Part shown: one piece after another, positions 8,765 through 18,013 of the stretch
Layout of the letters: every line of letters begins with the position of its first letter
Numbering within the stretch: the first letter of the stretch is position 1
Assembly: GCA_041393965.1 (NCBI GenBank)
Contig: JAWKJB010000001.1
Location: 838,510 to 902,509 of the forward strand
DNA length: 64,000 bases
Direction: 5' to 3'
Source: Acidimicrobiia bacterium
Lineage (GTDB): Bacteria; Actinomycetota; Acidimicrobiia; Spongiisociales; UBA5794
The notes under the pieces: model-generated
The model's input: only the letters and a program-made list of their open reading frames with translations
The model's database searches: none
What the model was told of the DNA's origin: nothing
Made by a program: the position numbers and the translations under genes

Positions 8765-10027
8765 GTGTCTCGCTCCCCCTTCGAGCGCGCCGGTTCTGCT
8801 CATCTCGGCGATGTATGCGACGATGCCAACCAGGAGAGCGAAACCCATCACGGGCGTGGAGATGCGCTTGACGACCGGGCTCACCGTGAGCAATCCGATG
8901 ACGAACCCGGCGATGCCGAGGTTGACGCCCCACATCACGATTCGATCGGTGCCCGACAGCGCAGGTCGCTGCATCCCACCCAACACGACGGCACCGAACA
9001 GCAGGTTGGTCATGACGCCGATGAACATGGTGTGGTCGAAGCCGAGGATGAGCCCTTCTTGTGACTCGGTCATGGCATCGATGTCGATGCTCCCGCTGAC
9101 GACGCCCATGATGAGAATCGTGCCGAGGATCAGGTACACGACGAGGAACAGGCTGCTCAGGCGCACATAGGCACCCGTACCGGCATCCCTCCAACCTGAC
9201 GGGAGGAGTTCGCTGCGGTATCGGATCAGGAGAATGATCACGCCGACGATCATGAGAAGGTTCGCCGGACCGAGCAGCTCCTCCTCGAGCTGGGCGAGGA
9301 ATCCCACATTCGCAAGCAGGCCAGCGAGGAACAGGATCCACATCTGGGCAGTTCCGAGGCGATCCTCCGACGACGGCGTGTGGTTTCGGAACAACCATTC
9401 GATGACGGCCATCGCCGCGAGGATCAAGAACCCGATCACCATCGCAGGAGGATGTCCCTCGCTCACGGCTGCTGCGGTGTCGTCATCGAGACCGGGGATC
9501 TCACCCTGTGAGGTGTAGATCCCGAGCAGCACGCCCAAGATGGCGCCGATCATCAGGGAGATCCATGCGAGGAGAAGTCCGAGGCGTGCGACCGAGCTGG
9601 TTTCCACCCGCTTGTTCGTCGCAAAGAGCCACACGGCGAACCACACCACGACGATCAGCAGGAGGGTCCCGAAGATGGGACGCTGGATCCGATCGCCGGG
9701 AATCCGGTCACCGGCGAAGAAGGCAAGTACATACAGCGCTATCGCGACCGTCATCGCCCAAGACAGGGTGCGTGCCTTACGCCGGTCCTGTTCGGTGTCG
9801 TTGTGCGCGTCGGAGAACATCAGCAGGGCCGCGCCGGTGGTGGCCAGGGTGATCCACCCCAGCGTTCCGGCATGGACATGGGTGATCAGGGTGTCGTGGT
9901 CGGGTTCGTACAGGTCGAGCCCGTTCAGTATCCCGATGACGATCGTGACCGCGAATATGGCGAGCGCCGCGACGAAGGTGATGCGCGCTGCTGGCCAGTA
10001 GGGGGATCGGTGGACATTGTCGGACAT
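8756..10027 (-). CDS. Polytopic membrane protein, heme-copper-oxidase subunit I-like
   Basis: 423 residues with about 12 hydrophobic helices. Histidines sit inside or at the ends of helices in patterns that recall subunit I of heme-copper oxidases and NorB/NnrS relatives: THVHAGTLGWITL in helix 2, EGHPPAMVIGF in the middle, and GFDHTMFIGVMTN near the C-terminus. The full six-histidine set of a true terminal oxidase is not obvious, so it may be a heme-binding relative and not an oxidase. The ATG follows GGGAGG. The neighbour at 8339 is a cytochrome c, a sensible electron partner. Confidence 0.6.
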   Translation of the reverse strand: MSDNVHRSPYWPAARITFVAALAIFAVTIVIGILNGLDLYEPDHDTLITHVHAGTLGWITLATTGAALLMFSDAHNDTEQDRRKARTLSWAMTVAIALYVLAFFAGDRIPGDRIQRPIFGTLLLIVVVWFAVWLFATNKRVETSSVARLGLLLAWISLMIGAILGVLLGIYTSQGEIPGLDDDTAAAVSEGHPPAMVIGFLILAAMAVIEWLFRNHTPSSEDRLGTAQMWILFLAGLLANVGFLAQLEEELLGPANLLMIVGVIILLIRYRSELLPSGWRDAGTGAYVRLSSLFLVVYLILGTILIMGVVSGSIDIDAMTESQEGLILGFDHTMFIGVMTNLLFGAVVLGGMQRPALSGTDRIVMWGVNLGIAGFVIGLLTVSPVVKRISTPVMGFALLVGIVAYIAEMSRTGALEGGARHSA

Positions 10028-10101
10028 TCGTACCTCCCGAGGTCGTGCCCAGACTGATGCCCAGCGGCACGATCATAGCGCGCGAGGCCGACGCGATCCG
10101 T

Positions 10102-10107
10102 TAGCGT
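10102..10107 (+). promoter_or_regulatory. -10 box of the acyltransferase gene
   Basis: TAGCGT ends 8 nt before the ATG at 10116; no ribosome binding site is visible. Confidence 0.35.
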
Positions 10108-10115
10108 TCGGGGTC

Positions 10116-10682
10116 ATGTCCCGTCTTGCCCGTTGGTATCTGTTGCTGCGCGGATGGCGATTCGTCGGATCACCTCCCGAGGAGCCAAAGGCGGTGATCG
10201 TCGCGGCCCCGCACACCTCGAACTGGGACTTCCTCGTGTTCCGTGCCGTCGCGAGACATTTCAGGCTCAGCGTCGGATTCCTCGGCAAGGATTCGCTGTT
10301 CCGAGGGCCGCTGGGTGTTCTGATGCGTCGCTGGGGTGGGATCCCGGTCGATCGTTCCCGTCCCCGTGCGATGGTCGACTCCGTGTCTCGGTATTTCGAC
10401 ACGCATGACGAGGTACTGCTCGTCATCACACCGGAGGGAACCCGGGGCAAGGCGCGGGTGTGGAAGTCAGGCTTCTGGAGGATCGCCGATGCGCTCGATC
10501 TTCCCGTGTACATGGGCTTCGTCGATGCGGCAACCAAGACGACCGGCTTCGGCCCGGTAAGGAAGATCAGCGGTGATCCGCACGGGTGGATGGACGCCGC
10601 ACGAAAATTCTATGCCGGGATGGAGGGCATCAACCGCTTGCAACGAGGGCCGATGATCCTCCAATCCGAGACACCGGGGTAA
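10116..10682 (+). CDS. PlsC-like 1-acylglycerol-phosphate acyltransferase family protein
   Basis: 188-residue member of the lysophospholipid acyltransferase superfamily. The catalytic block I is PHTSNWDF (the HTxNWD variant of HX4D), followed by LGKDSLFRGPLG and RWGGIPVDRS, and block III is ITPEGTRGK. The small size and HTSNWD signature place it with short cytosolic-face acyltransferases rather than full PlsC. The start at 10116 fits both homology and a -10 box 8 nt upstream; an in-frame upstream extension overlaps the divergent membrane gene and has no homology. Confidence 0.8.
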   Translation: MSRLARWYLLLRGWRFVGSPPEEPKAVIVAAPHTSNWDFLVFRAVARHFRLSVGFLGKDSLFRGPLGVLMRRWGGIPVDRSRPRAMVDSVSRYFDTHDEVLLVITPEGTRGKARVWKSGFWRIADALDLPVYMGFVDAATKTTGFGPVRKISGDPHGWMDAARKFYAGMEGINRLQRGPMILQSETPG

Positions 10683-10690
10683 CTCCTCCA

Positions 10691-10715
10691 GGCAGAGTAA
10701 CACCGGGCAGAGTAA
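10691..10715 (+). promoter_or_regulatory. Direct repeats upstream of the XRE regulator, candidate operator
   Basis: GGCAGAGTAA occurs twice, at 10691-10700 and 10706-10715, 15 bp apart. The pair covers the expected -35 region of the promoter whose -10 is TATCGT at 10725-10730. The arrangement suggests autoregulation by the HTH protein encoded just downstream. Confidence 0.45.
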
Positions 10716-10724
10716 TCCCCATGG

Positions 10725-10730
10725 TATCGT
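10725..10730 (+). promoter_or_regulatory. -10 box of the XRE-DUF4268 gene
   Basis: TATCGT ends 6 nt before the ATG at 10737, a leaderless arrangement. Confidence 0.4.
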
Positions 10731-10736
10731 GGCACG

Positions 10737-11708
10737 ATGACCCTGCCGAGGACCGATCCCGGGTTTCTCGCTGCGTACGGCGAGGCGATCGCAGGACTCC
10801 GCCTGCAATGCGGGCTCGATCGCCGCTCGTTGGCGCTCGACGCTGGCATCTCCTACTCGTACCTGTCTGCGATCGAATCGGGTGACCGGTTCCCGAGCCC
10901 TCGCGTCGAAGCTGCGATCGTCGAAGTCCTCGGTGTGTCCGCGATCGACCTTCTCGCAGCGGCCAACGGTGCGGTCGGCTCGGACATCACGGCTCAACCG
11001 AGCTCCCCAACGGAGCCCGGCGCGGTTGGGTCCGACCGGATCAGTGAGGGTGCGGGTCGGCCACACCAGCCGCAGACACACCACGCGCCAGCGGTCCTGA
11101 GTCCGTCGGCGGCGGAGGCGGAACTCCGGGTCCTGCTGCCACACCTCAGTCCGCCCGATGCCGCAACGGTTGTGGCTCTTGCACGCAAGCTCGCTCAGCC
11201 AAGCGCGCAACACAGACCGCACGAGACCCGGAATTCGGGCGATTGGCGCGGCCCACAGCTGCGGACCGCTGCGTATCTCGAGTTCTGGGACGACTACGCG
11301 ACCAAGGTCTCCAACCGAGGGTTGCCATGGGTCGATGACCGCCGACCCCAGCCGAGGAACTCCTTCACGATGTCGTCGCGAATCAAGGGGACTTCACTCG
11401 AGGCGTCCTTCGCGCGGAACCGGCTGCTTCGCCACGGGCTCTCCATCAGCCGCGGCTCGCGTGAAGCCAGCGTCGCGATGCTGCACCGGATCCGTGATCA
11501 CCGCGAAGCGATCGAGTCCGTCTACGGAAGGCCACTCGAGTTCGAAGAACCAGCCCGTGAGCGCGGTGCGGTACGGATCGCCGAGTACCGTGACGGTCAC
11601 ATCTCGCGAACGGACGAGCACGGGGATTACATCGAGTGGTTCATCGACACGGGCCTGCGGATGCGACGGGCCATCGCCACCTTCGTCGACCTCGGATCGG
11701 CGCGGTGA
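10737..11708 (+). CDS. XRE-family DNA-binding protein fused to a DUF4268-like domain
   Basis: 323 residues in two parts. Residues 10-70 are an XRE helix-turn-helix (LRLQCGLDRRSLALDAGISYSYLSAIESG). A Pro/Ser-rich linker follows. Residues 175-320 resemble DUF4268: YLEFWDDYATKV, PQPRNSFTMSSRIKG, HREAIESVYGRPLEFE, GAVRIAEYRDG and DYIEWFIDTGLRMRRA. DUF4268 is usually found alone or after nuclease-like domains, so fusion to an HTH is unusual. Function is unknown; a regulator that senses a ligand or nucleic acid through DUF4268 is one guess. Candidate operator repeats lie upstream. Confidence 0.65.
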   Translation: MTLPRTDPGFLAAYGEAIAGLRLQCGLDRRSLALDAGISYSYLSAIESGDRFPSPRVEAAIVEVLGVSAIDLLAAANGAVGSDITAQPSSPTEPGAVGSDRISEGAGRPHQPQTHHAPAVLSPSAAEAELRVLLPHLSPPDAATVVALARKLAQPSAQHRPHETRNSGDWRGPQLRTAAYLEFWDDYATKVSNRGLPWVDDRRPQPRNSFTMSSRIKGTSLEASFARNRLLRHGLSISRGSREASVAMLHRIRDHREAIESVYGRPLEFEEPARERGAVRIAEYRDGHISRTDEHGDYIEWFIDTGLRMRRAIATFVDLGSAR

Positions 11709-11771
11709 TCGCGCCCGGAGTCGGGCTCCGGTGTCGCTCCGTCAACTAGCATGTGGGGGTAAGAAACGCGC

Positions 11772-14700
11772 ATGTTGAGCGAGGTGGCTGCCGAGATGGG
11801 AACACCGAAGTACCCCGGGATTCGGATCACGACCAACGGCAACCAGCTCGTTTCCTACCACACCGAAGCCCGCATCACCCAAGCGGGTGTCTTCTACCCG
11901 ATCACGCCATCGACCGAGATGGGTGAGAGCTACCAGCTCGCGTACGCCGAGGGCGTCCTCGATGTGTTCGGCAATTCCAAGATCGCGATCGAAGCCGAAG
12001 GCGAGCACGCAGCACAAGGCGGTGCGATCGCCTACTCGATGACCGGGCGCCGAACCGTGAACTTCACCTCGGGTCAAGGGGTCGTCTACGGGCTCGAGCA
12101 GTACTACCACGCCCCGGGGAAGCTCTCGACGATGGTGGTCGAGGTTGCAGCCCGTGCACTCACCAAGCATGCGCTCAATGTGCACTGCGGTCACGACGAC
12201 ATCTACTCGGCGATGGACACCGGCTGGATCATGCTGTTCGCAAAAGATGCCCAACAGGCAGCCGACCAGGCGCTGATCCTGAGGCGGGTCACCGAACGGT
12301 CGCTCAATCCCGGCATGAACATCCAGGACGGCTTCCTCACATCACACCTCGAACGGACCTTCTACAAGCACGAGAGCGAACTCCTGAGGGAGTACCTCGG
12401 CGCCCACGACGACATCATCGACACCCCGACCGCGGCCCAGCGAGCTCTCTTCGGCGCAACCCGACGCAGGGTCCCGATCATGATGGACCTCAAAAACCCG
12501 ATGCTGCTCGGTCCCGTGCAGAACCAGGAGCACTACATGAACGGTGTTCTTGCACGGCGAAACAACTTCTCTGAGGACATCCTCCCGATGCTCGATGCGG
12601 CCTACACGGACTTCGCTGCTCTCACCGGTCGTCACTACGGCTTCGTCACCGAGTACCGAACCGAGGATGCAGAGACGGTCTTCGTGTCGCTCGGTTCGGC
12701 CGCAGAGAACATCGAAGCCGTGGTCGACTATCTGCGTGCCGAAGACGGCGCCAGTGTGGGTTCCGTCCACATCAATGTGCTGCGGCCCTTCCCGGAAGCC
12801 GCGCTCGTCGAAGCCTTGGCAGGCAAGAAGCGCGTCATCGTGCTCGAACGGGTCGACGACGGGCTTTCGGGCGACAACCAGCTGACCCGGGAGCTGCGAG
12901 CCGTTCTCAGCAAGGCCCTCGAAGCGGGTCTCGCCGGATTCGCGTCCCACCTTCGGCCCCTCACCGACAAGGACATGCCGCTGATCCTGTCGGGTTCATA
13001 CGGGCTCGGATCGCGCGATTTCCGACCTGAGGCGATTATCGGCGCCTACGAGTACGCAACGGGAACCCGGGCCCGGCAGGATGGACGCCGAGTGACCGAC
13101 GGCGAAACCTACTTCACGCTCGGTATCGACCACCCGTATGCCGTCGTCGCCGACCGGACCCCGTCGCTTCTCCCGGACGGCGCGATCGCCGTTCGGTTCC
13201 ACTCGATCGGGGGTTGGGGGATGATCACCACCGGCAAGAACCTCTCGGAGGTGATCGGTGCCATCGGCGATGACCTCCTCGCGCACCAGACCGAAACCGA
13301 CGAGTTCGGAAGGCTCCAAGAGGTCATCCATGTGTCCGCGAACCCGAAATACGGGTCCGAGAAGAAGGGCGCCCCGACCTCGTACTTCCTCGTTGCGGCG
13401 CCGAAACGGATCCATCCGAACTGCGACCTGCACCATGTCGATGTGGTGCTGTGCTGCGACCCGAAGATCTTCACCCACACGAACCCGCTTGTCGGTATGA
13501 ACGACCGTGGCACCTTCGTGTGGGAGTCAGAGGAGGATCCCGAGACGGTCTGGCAACGCATCCCGCCTGCGTACCGGAAGGAGATCATCGACAAGAAGAT
13601 CCGTGTCGTGACGCTCGCCGGGTTCCGCATCGCACGGCAAGCAACGGACCGCCCCGACCTCCAGCTTCGCATGCAGGGAAACGCCTTTCTGGGAGCGTTC
13701 TTTCGTGTGTCGGGCATCCTCGAGGAATACGATGTGTCGGACTCCCGCTTCCGAGAGCTGGTGCGCAACCAGTACACGAAGAAGTTCGGTCGCTTCGGCG
13801 ATGCCGTCGTCGAATCGAACATGAAGGTCATGACCGACGGCTTCGACCAAGTCGTCGAGATCGAACACGGTGATCCCGATGCCCCGGATCGCTCCAGTAT
13901 GCGACTTTCCGCCCTGGCGGCGTGCGGTTCGTGCAGCGTCGAGGTCCCCGCCGCCGTCGCGCCGAAACAGCAGGAGACGAGGATCCCCCTCACGCTTGCC
14001 TCGACCTTCAACAAGGAGTTCAAGGCGGGCCTCGGCTACAACCAGCCCTCCACACCGCTTTCGTCGGTGTCGATGATGGCCGCAGGGTCTGGACGCACGG
14101 CGTCGAAGTATGTGGCACGCCGCGACACGCCGGTGTGGATCGCCGAGAACTGCACGGGATGCATGGACTGCATCACGGCATGTCCGGACACGGCGCTCCC
14201 CAATGTGGCTGCGGACATCGATGTCGTGTTGGGGACGGCTGCCCGCGCGTACATCCTCGATCTCGATGAGCGCGCCAAGATGGTCGAAGCCCTTCCCGGG
14301 CTCGAGGCGTCGATCCGTGCCGAGATGCTCGAGGTCGTCAAGGCGAAGAAGTCGGTCCCGTTCGTTGACATCCTCCGCAAGCATGTCGCAACGATCGACA
14401 CCGTGGGTGAGGTCGCAAAGGACGAGTTCATGGCCCTGTTCGAACGAGTCCCGTTTGCCTACACGAAGACCTCCCACCTGTTCCGTTCGCTGGAGCGGTC
14501 CACGCCAGGGGAGGGCGGGCTGTTCGCGATCATGGTGTCGGACCTGTGCAAGGGCTGCGCCGAGTGCGTCTTCGAGTGCCCGTGGGAGGCACTCGAGATG
14601 GCTCCCGAGACCCCTGAACTCAACGCAGACCATGTGTCGGGAACGAACTTCCTCGACATGATCCCCGACACTCCCGCCAAGTACCTCGGGCGGTTCGATC

Positions 14701-16451
14701 CGGACGATCCGATCGCATCGACGGCAGCACATCTGAAGAACCACCTGATGGTGCAGTCCAACTATGAGGCCCTCGTGAGCGGTGATGGTGCGTGCGCAGG
14801 TTGCGGCGAAAAGAGCGTGCTGCACGCCGTTGCGTCCCTGACCGAGGCGTACATGCGTCCGCTCTTCCACGCGAAGGCCGATCGCCTCGACGACAAAGCG
14901 CTCGCATTGGAGGAGCACGGCCTCAAGATGCTCTCTGAGGTCGCGGCGCTCGACCTGGACTCGTATCTTCGCATCAAGACACTGATCGTCCACTCCATCA
15001 TGGGACTCGGCGGCGAGACGGCGGACGACACCGCGACGAGAATCGCAGCGCACGGAGACCCCACCGACAAGGAGCTCATCGACGCCCTTGTTGTCACGAT
15101 GCGCCAGGACGCGTTCAACCACCGCGACCTCCAGGCGCTCGACGGGACCATCCCGAACGGCATGTCGGTGATGGCGATGGGGGCCCATACGGGGTGCAAC
15201 ACCGTGTACGGATCAACCCCGCCGAACAACCCGCATCCCTATCCGTGGATGAACTCGCTCTTCCAGGACGGCGCAACCGTCACATGGCTCCTCGGTGAGA
15301 GCTTCATCGCCGATCACGCGAGGCGGTCCGTCATCCCCGAGCGCCTCGCGGACTACATCAGCCTCGGTGTCGGCCTGTCGAACGACGAGTACTTCGAGAT
15401 GCTCCACATGACCGACCGTGTCATGACCGACCGCGAGATTCGGGAACTCCCGAAGGCGTGGGCCATCGGTGGCGACGGGGGCATGGGCGACATCGGGTAT
15501 CAGAATGTGTCGAAGGTGGTGCTCCAGAACCGTCCCAATGTCAAGCTGCTGATGCTCGACACCCAGGTGTACTCGAACACCGGTGGCCAGAACTCGGATT
15601 CGACGCCGATGCCGGGCGGTGGGGACATGAACCAGTTCGGTCCTGCTTCTGAGGGGAAGATGACCGAGAAGAAGGGAGTCGCCGAGTCGTTCATCTCCGG
15701 CCATGGCTCGCCGTTCGTTGCCCAGGTGTCGATGGCCAACACAGCACAGTTCTACAAGTCCCTCCTCGATGCGCTCGATTATCGGGGAACCGCCTTCATC
15801 CAGTCGTACACGACCTGCCAGCCCGAACACGGTGTCGCGGACGATCTGTCGACCCACCAGGCGGGTCTCGTCCGTGACTCGAGGGGGATGCCCCAGTTCG
15901 TGCTCAACCCGCAGCTCGGGGAGACCTACCAAGAGGCTCTCGACATCTCCGGCAACCCGAACCGTGACCGCGACTGGACCGAGATCACCTCGAAACTGAC
16001 GGACCGCACCTTCCAGTACACCGTTGCACACTTCGCCGCGACCGAGGCGCGCTTCCGGCGGCATTTGCGGGAGGTCCCGACCACCGATGGCCTCATCCAC
16101 CTCGACGACATGCTGCTGCTCGTGAACCAACGCGATGTGGTGGCACGCCGGGTGTTCGACCCGACCCATCGGTCGTATGTCCCGGACTTCGGCGTGTACA
16201 TCGAAACCGAAGACGCCGACGGGTCGGTTCGTGTGATGACCCTGTCGCGGCAAGTCGTCTTGTTCTGCGTCGAGCGGCGTCGGGCGTGGCGCATGCTCCA
16301 GTCAAAGGCAGGCGTCACCAACACCGATTACGAGGCGCAGAAGCGGGCCCTCGCTTCGTTCGACGACGACGCTGTTCCGCTTGCGAACCGCTTCACCGAG
16401 ATCAGGGTTCGGTTCGACCGCGAACTTGCAGCGACGGCGAGCGGAACCTGA
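11772..16451 (+). CDS. nifJ: Pyruvate:ferredoxin (flavodoxin) oxidoreductase, long single-chain form
   Basis: Oxidises pyruvate to acetyl-CoA and CO2, passing electrons to ferredoxin or flavodoxin. 1559 residues: alpha/PYR domain (about 20-260, YPITPSTEMGE), domain II (310-400), gamma domain (460-690, FHSIGGWGMITTGK), an EKR-like segment (GYNQPSTPLSSVSM), two [4Fe-4S] motifs (CTGCMDCITACP from residue 794, CKGCAECVFECP from 926) and the TPP domain (CAGCGEKS at 1008, GGDGGMGDIGYQNV at about 1234, then YSNTGGQNSDSTP). That order is the NifJ fusion order, but the chain is some 350-400 residues longer than the usual 1170-1200, with extra sequence between the clusters and at the C-terminus. GGGGGT precedes the ATG; a second ATG at 11796 is possible. 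Confidence 0.92.
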   Translation: MLSEVAAEMGTPKYPGIRITTNGNQLVSYHTEARITQAGVFYPITPSTEMGESYQLAYAEGVLDVFGNSKIAIEAEGEHAAQGGAIAYSMTGRRTVNFTSGQGVVYGLEQYYHAPGKLSTMVVEVAARALTKHALNVHCGHDDIYSAMDTGWIMLFAKDAQQAADQALILRRVTERSLNPGMNIQDGFLTSHLERTFYKHESELLREYLGAHDDIIDTPTAAQRALFGATRRRVPIMMDLKNPMLLGPVQNQEHYMNGVLARRNNFSEDILPMLDAAYTDFAALTGRHYGFVTEYRTEDAETVFVSLGSAAENIEAVVDYLRAEDGASVGSVHINVLRPFPEAALVEALAGKKRVIVLERVDDGLSGDNQLTRELRAVLSKALEAGLAGFASHLRPLTDKDMPLILSGSYGLGSRDFRPEAIIGAYEYATGTRARQDGRRVTDGETYFTLGIDHPYAVVADRTPSLLPDGAIAVRFHSIGGWGMITTGKNLSEVIGAIGDDLLAHQTETDEFGRLQEVIHVSANPKYGSEKKGAPTSYFLVAAPKRIHPNCDLHHVDVVLCCDPKIFTHTNPLVGMNDRGTFVWESEEDPETVWQRIPPAYRKEIIDKKIRVVTLAGFRIARQATDRPDLQLRMQGNAFLGAFFRVSGILEEYDVSDSRFRELVRNQYTKKFGRFGDAVVESNMKVMTDGFDQVVEIEHGDPDAPDRSSMRLSALAACGSCSVEVPAAVAPKQQETRIPLTLASTFNKEFKAGLGYNQPSTPLSSVSMMAAGSGRTASKYVARRDTPVWIAENCTGCMDCITACPDTALPNVAADIDVVLGTAARAYILDLDERAKMVEALPGLEASIRAEMLEVVKAKKSVPFVDILRKHVATIDTVGEVAKDEFMALFERVPFAYTKTSHLFRSLERSTPGEGGLFAIMVSDLCKGCAECVFECPWEALEMAPETPELNADHVSGTNFLDMIPDTPAKYLGRFDPDDPIASTAAHLKNHLMVQSNYEALVSGDGACAGCGEKSVLHAVASLTEAYMRPLFHAKADRLDDKALALEEHGLKMLSEVAALDLDSYLRIKTLIVHSIMGLGGETADDTATRIAAHGDPTDKELIDALVVTMRQDAFNHRDLQALDGTIPNGMSVMAMGAHTGCNTVYGSTPPNNPHPYPWMNSLFQDGATVTWLLGESFIADHARRSVIPERLADYISLGVGLSNDEYFEMLHMTDRVMTDREIRELPKAWAIGGDGGMGDIGYQNVSKVVLQNRPNVKLLMLDTQVYSNTGGQNSDSTPMPGGGDMNQFGPASEGKMTEKKGVAESFISGHGSPFVAQVSMANTAQFYKSLLDALDYRGTAFIQSYTTCQPEHGVADDLSTHQAGLVRDSRGMPQFVLNPQLGETYQEALDISGNPNRDRDWTEITSKLTDRTFQYTVAHFAATEARFRRHLREVPTTDGLIHLDDMLLLVNQRDVVARRVFDPTHRSYVPDFGVYIETEDADGSVRVMTLSRQVVLFCVERRRAWRMLQSKAGVTNTDYEAQKRALASFDDDAVPLANRFTEIRVRFDRELAATASGT

Positions 16452-16524
16452 GTTCGATCGGCGCACCTGGCGCCAGCGAAAGCCTCGCCGACGAGACCGG
16501 GCGACTCGGGGTCGTCGTTGACGG

Positions 16525-17772
16525 TCAGGGGAGAGTCTCGGGGCGTTCGATGCCGATGGGGGTGCCTGCCCGGTCGAGCGGCTGCACCCGGCCCATCGCC
16601 CACCACCCCACCACCAGCGGGACGGTGGCCGTGAGAACTCCGATCCTCGGTGACACGAGGTCCCCGACCCCACCGCTGACGATGGCGGCGAGGGGCCGCG
16701 ACCCGAGGAAGGCCATGCTCCACAAAGCCATCACCCTCCCCCTCATATGTTCGTCGAGGCGACGCTGGAGGTTGGCGTTCGTTGTGGTTACACCGAGAAG
16801 AAACCCCACCCCCGCGACGAACAGCGACGCAAGCACCATCGCCTCGACCGGGGCGGTTGCGTAGCCAGCGAGGCCCCCGCCAAGGAGCGCGATTCCGATC
16901 TTGGTCGTGGTCACTGCGCCGAATCGGTTGCGAACACGCCCGACGAAGAACGAGGCGATCGCCGATCCCGTCCCGAAGGCGGTCACCTGGAGGCCGATGA
17001 ACCCCTCACCCCGCTCGAAGATGTCGGCGTACGCCGGCGCAAGCGTGTTGACCGGGTCGCCTGCCCATCCGACGGTCAGCGTCGTGAGGACCAGCCACAG
17101 CATCGCCGGTCGCTGCTTGACATAGGTGAGCCCCGCCCGCACCGACCGATCGGTGCTGAACCGCTCCATGGGGCGCTGCCGGATCAGCGCGAGGATGACG
17201 ATGAGGGGGACGAAGGTGAGGACATTGATGCCGAATGCCCAAGCGGCACCAAGTCCTGCCACGATGAGACCGGCAAGAGCCGGCCCGACGGCCCGCGCAA
17301 CGGTGAAACTCGCCGAGTTGAGCGCGATAGCGTCCTCGAGATCCGGGGGCTCGACGAGGCCCGGAATGAGGGCATTCATCGCCGATGTCCCGACGGCGTA
17401 TCCAAGTCCGATGATCCCGCTCGCGGCCATCACCGGCCAGATCCCCGGCAGTCCATCGATGCCGGTGAGACCGATCCAGATCGCAAGGCCGACGGCGCCG
17501 GCCGCCGAGATCGCCTGGGCGATGATCAGCAGCTTCCGGCGGTCGAACCGGTCCGACAGTGCCCCCGACCATGGCGACAGGACGAGTGTCGCGAGGAATT
17601 GGAGAACGCTCACCAACCCCACAAGGGTGTTCGAGTTGGTGATCTCGTAGACAACGATCCCCGCGGCGACATTCTGGAACCAGTTGCCGGTGTTGGAGAC
17701 AAAGTTGCCCGCGAGGTACGGCCCGAATCGGCGGTCCTTGAGCGCGTGGAAGCTGCCGCGGGTCGCGCTCAT
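16525..17772 (-). CDS. MFS transporter, MFS_3/EntS-like exporter
   Basis: 415-residue major facilitator with 12 predicted helices. Signature blocks are FGPYLAGNFVSNTGNWFQNVAAGIVVYEIT in helix 1 and SPWSGALSDRFDRRKLL between helices 2 and 3 (the MFS loop motif). The family includes EntS-like exporters of siderophores and drugs; no siderophore genes are near, so the substrate is unknown. The start at 17772 (MSATRGSFHAL) is preferred to one 33 nt upstream because the family begins here and AGGGG precedes it. It converges with the oxidoreductase gene, leaving a 73-nt gap. Confidence 0.85.
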   Translation of the reverse strand: MSATRGSFHALKDRRFGPYLAGNFVSNTGNWFQNVAAGIVVYEITNSNTLVGLVSVLQFLATLVLSPWSGALSDRFDRRKLLIIAQAISAAGAVGLAIWIGLTGIDGLPGIWPVMAASGIIGLGYAVGTSAMNALIPGLVEPPDLEDAIALNSASFTVARAVGPALAGLIVAGLGAAWAFGINVLTFVPLIVILALIRQRPMERFSTDRSVRAGLTYVKQRPAMLWLVLTTLTVGWAGDPVNTLAPAYADIFERGEGFIGLQVTAFGTGSAIASFFVGRVRNRFGAVTTTKIGIALLGGGLAGYATAPVEAMVLASLFVAGVGFLLGVTTTNANLQRRLDEHMRGRVMALWSMAFLGSRPLAAIVSGGVGDLVSPRIGVLTATVPLVVGWWAMGRVQPLDRAGTPIGIERPETLP

Positions 17773-17805
17773 GCCCCTGCACCACATCGAACGCAACCGG
17801 GGCAC

Positions 17806-18013
17806 CGTTGCGGCGTCGCGGCGTGGCCGGCGCCGTTTCGGGGCACGACGGCACGGATCTGGCCCGGCTCAGGGAGGACACTCGACACCGCGGCCTACGA
17901 TACTGCCGCCGCGGCGAGCCAGAGGCCCCGTTTGCGCCCCGCCCCATTGCACTCGCGCACCGCCGCCGCCGGGTGGTCGACCGTGATGTAATCGATATGC
18001 TAGGGTCGAACAC
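17806..18013. other. Intergenic region between MFS and helicase genes
   Basis: About 208 nt between divergent genes. Apart from overlapping -10-like boxes at its right end I see no gene, repeat or RNA in it. Confidence 0.5.
18001..18006 (+). promoter_or_regulatory. -10 box of the helicase gene
   Basis: TAGGGT ends 7 nt before the ATG at 18014; an overlapping TATGCT at 17996-18001 is an alternative. Confidence 0.4.

Noticed and set aside
13527..15188. A 553-codon minus-strand frame inside the oxidoreductase gene
   Set aside because: It is antisense to conserved cluster and TPP motifs and has no recognisable domain.
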